10,153 nt of DNA from an uncultured Pseudomonadota bacterium. GTDB taxonomy: Bacteria > SAR324 > NAC60-12. The notes below the pieces were generated by a model. The model did no database searches, had not been told where the DNA came from, and saw only the letters and a program-made list of their open reading frames with translations. The stretch covers positions 1-10,153 of the forward strand of contig CAJXNF010000069.1 in assembly GCA_913056375.1 (NCBI GenBank). Reading direction: 5' to 3'. Positions 5,922 to 10,153 of the stretch are shown piece by piece (position 1 is the first letter of the stretch; every line of letters starts with the position of its first letter). The position numbers and the translations under genes were made by a program.

Positions 5922-7100
5922 CTAAACAGTCATTCCCATTTGGAAGAGAGGCATGTAAAGGGCCAGGAGAAGAGCTAGGACCATCAGCGCAACGAGTACC
6001 ATGAAGAAAGGCTGTAGAAAAGCCTGCAATCGCTGACGATCTCGTTGGATTTGCTGAAGTTGGTGATCGGCGATTCTCTGAAAAGCATAGGCGATTTGTT
6101 CACTGGATTCCCCAAGATCCAGTAACCGGAGTTGTTCGGGGTTTAAGAAACTTGCTTCCTGATAAGCTTGATAAAGCTTTCTGCCTTGCAGGAGTGACTG
6201 CTGGATTCTGAGCTGCCTGGAAAGCAGATTCTTGGGAAGAAGAGGTGAAGCCAACTCAAGCGCTTCCAATAACGGTAGTTCGACCTTCGTCATCAGTGCC
6301 AAAGCTTGTGAATATAGCTGAATTTGTACGGTTTGCTGAAGCCTTCCCAGCCATGGGAGCCAGTTCAAAATTTGGCTGATCGAAATTTTGCGATGAACTG
6401 AAATGGTGATTAGAGCAACGGTGAGTAGGCTTGCAAGCCAAGGAAGAGGTTGTAAACGCAAGCTGTCACTGAGTTGAAGAAGAGAAGCAGAGAGCCAGAA
6501 AAGTTCGTCTCCTTGGGCAAGGTAAAGTCTACGGAACAAGGGAACCAACAAGATCGTTGTGGCCAGAAAAATAGCTAACGCAAATCCGGCTATGGTCAAT
6601 GGATATCGAAGCAATTGCCAGCGCTCTTGTCTTTCCTGCTCCTGCAAGACATAAAGTTGTTGAAGAGCCCTCAAAATGGTTGGCAGTTGATCCGAATTTT
6701 CAGCAACGGCTAGCAGTCGAGTGAACAAATCCGGAAAGCCTTGTGCGATCTGAAAGGACTCCTGTAGCGAATTTCCGGATTCAAGATGCCGAAGCGCATT
6801 GTGCAGCCGAAACTTGTTGGTAGGATCACTTTGAGAACGAATTAGAAAGCGTAAGCAATCTTTGAGGGGCAGTCCTGAGTCTGCTAGCTGCTTCCATTGA
6901 CCAGTCATCTCAGCCAGCCACGCTACGCTAAGCGGCTTCTGTAGTTGGGCTGGCTCTACCGGATTGATTTGCAGCTGGAAAAATCCCTGATGATGTAGTT
7001 GTTGATGTATCTGCTCAAGGCCACCAGCCTCAATCAGAATTCCTTCACAAGGCTGTCCTTCGCTGTTGATCCCTTGCCAGAAAACGTGCAATCTCTGCAT
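5922..7100 (-). CDS. GspF/PilC-family inner-membrane platform protein (type II secretion / type IV pilus type)
   Basis: This is a 392-residue protein with the double T2SSF domain layout. Domain one spans about residues 60-187, with LADSGLPL, GNSLQESF, the AENSDQL motif (133-139) and a transmembrane segment at 166-189. A second membrane stretch lies at about 220-236. Domain two spans about 260-386, with the conserved G-E-S-S (330-333) and a C-terminal membrane helix at 363-386 ending YMPLFQMG. Such proteins form the inner-membrane platform that works with a GspE/PilB ATPase. The N terminus (FWQGINSEGQPCEGILIEA) matches the usual GspF start. No GspE, pseudopilin or pilin gene is adjacent in the window, so the machine it serves is unknown. 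The first domain has AENSDQL instead of the usual GE.SG.L. The start has only a weak AGG close to the ATG. Confidence 0.85.
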   Translation of the reverse strand: MQRLHVFWQGINSEGQPCEGILIEAGGLEQIHQQLHHQGFFQLQINPVEPAQLQKPLSVAWLAEMTGQWKQLADSGLPLKDCLRFLIRSQSDPTNKFRLHNALRHLESGNSLQESFQIAQGFPDLFTRLLAVAENSDQLPTILRALQQLYVLQEQERQERWQLLRYPLTIAGFALAIFLATTILLVPLFRRLYLAQGDELFWLSASLLQLSDSLRLQPLPWLASLLTVALITISVHRKISISQILNWLPWLGRLQQTVQIQLYSQALALMTKVELPLLEALELASPLLPKNLLSRQLRIQQSLLQGRKLYQAYQEASFLNPEQLRLLDLGESSEQIAYAFQRIADHQLQQIQRDRQRLQAFLQPFFMVLVALMVLALLLALYMPLFQMGMTV

Positions 7101-7134
7101 GACCTAAAGGTTTTAGAACTTGGTAGGACTTGTC

Positions 7135-7159
7135 ATGGGAGTAAGTTGCTGTTACCCAT
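7135..7159 (+). repeat. Inverted repeat in the divergent promoter region
   Basis: ATGGG (7135-7139) and TAA (7142-7144) pair with TTACCCAT (7152-7159), leaving a two-base bulge (7140-7141) and a 7-base loop. It sits between the divergent GspF-like gene and the 114-residue gene, where an operator would be expected. No matching regulator can be named. Confidence 0.3.
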
Positions 7160-7218
7160 CAAAGCGTGAGTAAATCATTGAGAAGTAGAGATGTTGAAAC
7201 TATTCCCCACGGTGTCAG

Positions 7219-7563
7219 ATGTGTCCAGGTTCAGATATTCCAGAAATTTCGGTTTCTTCTTCAGATAATTATCGCTCTCCTTTTCATCCAGAAGCAGTAA
7301 CTTCCGTTTCTGCCGCCCCTCCCCCAATCCCAACGGATCTGCAAATTTCTTCTCCAAATGAAGAAAATGCAAAGGCTGTAACAGTTCGAGCCTACGGATT
7401 GTTAGGATACACACGCAGCATTGATCTGCATTTTGAAATCAATGCCTTACACCCAGAGCGGATTTTTTATTTTGAGGGGAAACGCTACAAGATAGCGTCA
7501 GTGGTTGAGATGGGAGAGGGACAACTGGCAATCAATGCCGTTTCGATCGAATACCGAACTTGA
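7219..7563 (+). CDS. Hypothetical protein, 114 residues, Pro/Ser-rich N-terminal half
   Basis: I do not recognise a family. An in-frame stop at 7195 leaves ATG 7219 as the first start, without a clear Shine-Dalgarno. Residues 1-50 are low-complexity and rich in Ser, Pro, Glu and Asn (SVSAAPPPIPTDLQISSP), probably disordered. Residues about 52-114 look like a compact, mainly beta domain with alternating hydrophobics (VTVRAYGLLGYT, IDLHFEINALHPER, IFYFEGKRYKIASV, LAINAVSIEYRT). There is no signal peptide or membrane segment. It is transcribed divergently from the GspF-like gene, sharing a 118-bp region with an inverted repeat. It meets the TPR gene tail to tail with 2 bases between stop codons, so transcription from either side must run into the other. 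Confidence 0.6.
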   Translation: MCPGSDIPEISVSSSDNYRSPFHPEAVTSVSAAPPPIPTDLQISSPNEENAKAVTVRAYGLLGYTRSIDLHFEINALHPERIFYFEGKRYKIASVVEMGEGQLAINAVSIEYRT

Positions 7564-7565
7564 AG

Positions 7566-8825
7566 CTACTCATTAGACATTTCACTCAACCGATGCCGAG
7601 CTTGTGCTTGCCAATAAGGAATAGAGCTTTCCTGTAGGTAGCGTTCATAGGCTTCTTGGGCAGGGGGATAATTCCCTTGCATCTGAAAGAGATAGCCCAG
7701 TAGAAAGTGTCCGAACGGATACTGCCCGGGAAATTCTCTGATCAGTTCCTGAAGATCTCGAATCCCACCTTCATACTCTGTACGATCCGGTCTGTAATCC
7801 TGAATGCTTGCGTAAGAATCGAGAGAATCCTGCAGTTCTCCCAAGCGTAGATAGGTGATCCCAAGGTTCATCCGAACGTAATTGAGACTTGGCGCCAATT
7901 GCAGTGCCTGTTCTCCGTACTCTATAGCCTTTTCATATTCTGCTAATAAATAATAGCCCCAGCCGAGATTGCCAAATAAGTAGGGATTGCTGCTGTAGGG
8001 AGCTGCTTGTTCATATGCTTCTACTGACTTACGCACAAGCGGAAGGTCGTAGCGTGCCAACCCATCAGGCTGAAGTTCATATCCTTGATAATAGTAGGTA
8101 GTCCCTAATTCCTGATAAATCTGACCCCGCCTAGCCGCAGATTCTTCTGTCTCTAATCCTTGCTCCAGAATAGCTATCGCGTCCTCAAAAGCTCTGGAGT
8201 TAAACAGCCCCTTGGCAACTACGATGTGGTAATTCAGACCACTCAATCCATCTCCGTAGAGTTCATTTTCATAGTCTTGAAGCCACTTAGCCAATTCATC
8301 CTTAGCAGACTTTTCATCTGTTTCTTCTCCTAGCAATTTGGCGATAGTGTCTTGAAGCATCGGAACCAACTGGTCTCCCTGCACATAAAGATCTGAACTA
8401 CGCCAGGATGGTCGACCCGTATCCCAGAAGGAGTCCCAGGCGCTTCGATTTTGTTGCTGGTTACTCATCGCCTGCATAAATTGAAACAGGTCAAAGGGTC
8501 TGGGGAAGGTAGTGAATAAAAGTGTGTAGAATATTGTGAGAACCCCCATCGTCGCTAGTACAGGAGGCCACCACCGACGAAGGAGAGTAACTAGAGATAA
8601 TTCATTTGGTGGAACTTGTGGAGGAGTACCAACTTCACGCCAAATTGCAGAAGCTTGAAGAGGGCGTCCGGCTGCGTGAAGTAAGTTGCCTAGGTGGTAG
8701 AGCCATTTACGTTCATCGGCCTCACTTAGTTCTTTTGCTTGGACCAACGCGCGCGCTTCCTCATCGTTGCCCGACTCCACAAGTCTTGCTAATTCAAAAC
8801 CTAGTTGTGAGGAAGATTCTGGCAT
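7566..8825 (-). CDS. Membrane-anchored TPR-repeat protein
   Basis: This 419-residue protein has an N-terminal cytoplasmic segment of about 85 residues that looks helical and TPR-like (WLYHLGNLLHAAGRPLQAS). One membrane helix spans about 86-107 (WPPVLATMGVLTIFYTLLFT), preceded by R83-R84, which suggests N-in topology. A linker follows, and then at least four or five TPR-like helix pairs at about 197-229, 234-275, 281-314, 315-345 and 370-402. The pair NPYLFGNLGWGYYLLAEYEK (280-299) is the clearest. TPR arrays scaffold protein complexes; the partner is unknown. The ATG overlaps the stop of the upstream DUF2062 gene as TAATG and has no Shine-Dalgarno of its own, so translation is probably coupled. 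Confidence 0.8.
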   Translation of the reverse strand: MPESSSQLGFELARLVESGNDEEARALVQAKELSEADERKWLYHLGNLLHAAGRPLQASAIWREVGTPPQVPPNELSLVTLLRRWWPPVLATMGVLTIFYTLLFTTFPRPFDLFQFMQAMSNQQQNRSAWDSFWDTGRPSWRSSDLYVQGDQLVPMLQDTIAKLLGEETDEKSAKDELAKWLQDYENELYGDGLSGLNYHIVVAKGLFNSRAFEDAIAILEQGLETEESAARRGQIYQELGTTYYYQGYELQPDGLARYDLPLVRKSVEAYEQAAPYSSNPYLFGNLGWGYYLLAEYEKAIEYGEQALQLAPSLNYVRMNLGITYLRLGELQDSLDSYASIQDYRPDRTEYEGGIRDLQELIREFPGQYPFGHFLLGYLFQMQGNYPPAQEAYERYLQESSIPYWQAQARHRLSEMSNE

Positions 8826-9388
8826 TACGGTGCAATCTCATGTGCGGCACACCACTCTTCATAGCTCATTTGTGCTTGGTGGGCTTTGTGTTGTCGATGT
8901 CGCAGCAATCCGTAGTAGGTCAAAAAATAGCTGCCAATTGCAATTGGGAAAGCATAAAACAGGCTCCCCAGCATCATTGGTTCCCCCAATTCAATCAGTA
9001 AGTACTCTGCTCCTGAAACGATCGAACCCCATACACTCTCCATGCCGAGGATTTCGGTCAGGCGATTCTCAAAAGTCGCATAGGTTAACTGCTCTTTGCC
9101 CTGTACCCAGCAGCCTGTTGCGAGAAAACCATAGTACATTGGTACCATCGTCAATGGATTACTGATCCAAACCATCGCAACACTGACAGGCAGATTAAAT
9201 CTGAAATTCAAAAGATAACGGCAAAAACCCCAAACCAATGCCGCCAGGTACATTTGTATTCCCACCGTGGGTGTGAATCCCAGAAACATTCCGATTCCTA
9301 CCCCCCAACTGACTTGACTGACTGAGGCCATGCTATGCAGAACAGGATGGATCAGCCTTTTGTTGATCAGATCGATAAAATATTTCAT
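8825..9388 (-). CDS. DUF2062 family membrane protein
   Basis: This 187-residue integral membrane protein has DUF2062 hallmarks: the first membrane segment (about 28-55) with GMFLGFTPTVGIQMYLA, the segment at about 66-92 with VWISNPLTMVPMYYGF, and a third at about 137-162. The C-terminal tail is cytosolic-looking and His/Gln-rich (HRQHKAHQAQM). The family's biochemical role is not known. A TAATG overlap links it to the TPR protein gene downstream, suggesting the two act together in the inner membrane. A possible 43-residue frame ends 21 bp upstream. Confidence 0.85.
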   Translation of the reverse strand: MKYFIDLINKRLIHPVLHSMASVSQVSWGVGIGMFLGFTPTVGIQMYLAALVWGFCRYLLNFRFNLPVSVAMVWISNPLTMVPMYYGFLATGCWVQGKEQLTYATFENRLTEILGMESVWGSIVSGAEYLLIELGEPMMLGSLFYAFPIAIGSYFLTYYGLLRHRQHKAHQAQMSYEEWCAAHEIAP

Positions 9389-9409
9389 CCCCAGTAGACC
9401 TGGCTGTGC

Positions 9410-9541
9410 TTAACTTTTGAAAATTTTATTGATGCGTTCATCTAGGGAGAAACTTTCATAATTTTTTAAAACTTGTTTCAGACAAACCTGTAAGTCGCTT
9501 TTACCAAACTCGATCATTCTTGGGTCGAGTGGCCCAATCAT
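9410..9541 (-). CDS. Possible small protein upstream of the DUF2062 gene, 43 residues
   Basis: ATG at 9541 opens MIGPLDPRMIEFGKSDLQV, continuing to a lysine-rich end (ERINKIFKS) and TAA, 21 bp before the DUF2062 start. The composition looks coding: amphipathic, charged, without low complexity. There is no Shine-Dalgarno. The same frame stays open 24 codons further upstream, back to a TGA at 9614-9616 (reading RRNDLSKDCLFPTFVNCALL just before the Met region), but offers no ATG, GTG or TTG. This could therefore be a short gene, the end of a decayed longer gene, or chance. A 7-bp stem TTGGGTC/GGCCCAA (9520-9537) lies inside its first codons. No family is recognised. Confidence 0.3.
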   Translation of the reverse strand: MIGPLDPRMIEFGKSDLQVCLKQVLKNYESFSLDERINKIFKS

Positions 9542-9679
9542 CAGTTTCAGGAGAGCACAGTTGACAAAGGTGGGAAAGAGACAATCTTTGGAAAGATCAT
9601 TTCTACGATCAAATCACAAAAATTGTAAAAAATTAATGGATTGATCTCAAGGAGAAGGCAGAGATATCTTTGATTCCTT

Positions 9680-10030
9680 TCAGGTTTGACAGTAGATGTC
9701 TTTGATCAATTCGAATAGTTCCAAGATTCGATCATTGGCAATCCGATAGAAGGAGAAGTTGGCTTCACGCCGTGATGTTACAATATCTCTGGAACGAAGA
9801 AGTGAGAGGTGTTGTGATAGTGTGGTTTGTTTCAAGCCCGTGTAGTATTCCAAATCCTGAACTGTTTGCTCACCTGTGCGCAGTGCACACAGAATCTTGA
9901 GGCGAGCTGGGTGGGCCAAAACTTTCAGACTTCGAGTGGCCTGATCAATATTTCGCTCTTGTGAACCAAAGAGCTGGTTGAGTTCGTCCCGTAAAGCTTC
10001 AGCGCGAGATGAGTAGGTAGTCGTTTCCAA
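9680..10030 (-). CDS. ArsR-family repressor with SqrR/BigR-type cysteine pair
   Basis: This is a 116-residue winged-helix transcription factor. The ArsR core runs from about residue 34 (LKVLAHPARLKILCAL), through the recognition helix (LKQTTLSQHLSLLRSRDIV, 66-84), to the wing TSRREANFSFYRI (85-97). Its only cysteines are C48 (ILC, helix 2) and C114 (IYC, C-terminal helix), 66 residues apart. Classical metal-binding sites (ELCVCDL) are absent. In SqrR, BigR and YgaV, two cysteines at these positions form a persulfide or polysulfide bridge that releases DNA, so sulfane-sulfur or redox sensing is the best inference. Translation starts at TTG (10030), supported by GAGGAG 5 nt upstream; no ATG alternative exists nearby. 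Its target is probably itself and/or a gene beyond the right edge. Confidence 0.9.
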   Translation of the reverse strand: METTTYSSRAEALRDELNQLFGSQERNIDQATRSLKVLAHPARLKILCALRTGEQTVQDLEYYTGLKQTTLSQHLSLLRSRDIVTSRREANFSFYRIANDRILELFELIKDIYCQT

Positions 10031-10035
10031 TGTCT

Positions 10036-10041
10036 CTCCTC
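10036..10041 (-). promoter_or_regulatory. Strong Shine-Dalgarno supporting the TTG start of the ArsR gene
   Basis: On the minus strand, GAGGAG is followed by AGACA and the TTG at 10030. This near-ideal site at 5-nt spacing fixes an uncommon TTG start codon, which can lower translation and keep repressor levels modest. Confidence 0.75.
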
Positions 10042-10111
10042 AATGAATGTCCGATGGGGTGCCCCGAATAAAGAGACACTGTAGAAAGCTTTTCTGAATT
10101 TTTGAAATGTC

Positions 10112-10140
10112 TTTATAGCATGCATGCAGCAGGATAGAAA
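10112..10140 (-). promoter_or_regulatory. Candidate extended -10 promoter with palindromic operator upstream of the ArsR gene
   Basis: On the minus strand, TATAAA (10117-10112) is preceded by TGC, giving an extended -10 motif. A weak -35 candidate TTTCTA (10140-10135) lies 17 bp upstream. The spacer next to the -10 contains the perfect 10-bp palindrome GCATGCATGC (10118-10127). A dimeric ArsR repressor bound there would block RNA polymerase, so autoregulation is plausible. The leader to the TTG would be about 75 nt. The palindrome is seen directly; the promoter and operator roles are inferred. Confidence 0.35.
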
Positions 10141-10153
10141 GTAAACTATTTGA

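Noticed and set aside
8606..9165. Two overlapping plus-strand frames (131 and 132 codons) over the TPR/DUF2062 junction
   Set aside because: They oppose two well-supported genes and show no domain or start signal.
9520..9537. TTGGGTC/GGCCCAA stem-loop as a terminator
   Set aside because: Stable 7-bp stem with a tetraloop but no T tract on either side, and located within a possible coding frame.
1..10153. CRISPR array, insertion sequence or prophage remnant
   Set aside because: No regularly spaced repeats, terminal inverted repeats, transposase or phage structural motifs were seen.

Overview
The window (about 45% G+C by eye) is ordinary bacterial chromosome from a Gram-negative organism. Pointers to this are an MreB rod-shape protein, a lipobox lipoprotein, a GspF/PilC-type inner-membrane protein and an ArsR regulator of the proteobacterial SqrR/BigR/YgaV type. 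I cannot place it to genus. A marine or deltaproteobacteria-like lineage is a guess. I see no phage, transposase, CRISPR or integration signature.

Left part (1-2000): the 3' nine-tenths of mreB, then a promoter-like site and two tRNA genes, tRNA-Cys(GCA) and tRNA-Leu(UAA). These are followed by an area of very small genes: a 51-residue soluble protein with a strong ribosome binding site, an AT-rich long hairpin, a possible 26-residue membrane peptide, and a 72-residue lipoprotein with a cysteine cluster at its C terminus. No mreC follows mreB.

Middle part (2086-5814): three enzymes or enzyme-like genes with an orphan between the first two. On the + strand are a zinc-dependent medium-chain dehydrogenase and an 82-residue unknown. 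On the - strand are a YhdH/AcuI-type NADPH-dependent acrylyl-CoA reductase and MoaA, the radical-SAM enzyme of molybdenum cofactor synthesis. The MoaA start is best placed internally at 5745.

Right part (5922-10153): a standalone GspF/PilC-like protein on the - strand. A divergent 114-residue unknown with a Pro/Ser-rich N-terminal half meets, two bases apart and tail to tail, a membrane-anchored TPR protein. The TPR gene is translationally coupled (TAATG) to an upstream DUF2062 membrane protein, which is itself preceded by a possible 43-residue ORF. Last is an ArsR-family repressor that starts at TTG behind a strong Shine-Dalgarno. Its two cysteines have the spacing of the persulfide sensors SqrR/BigR. 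A possible extended -10 promoter abutting a 10-bp palindrome lies upstream of it.

Most genes look like single transcription units. The clearest operon is DUF2062-TPR. The most useful leads are the thiol-switch ArsR, the DUF2062-TPR pair and the cluster of very small genes after the tRNAs.
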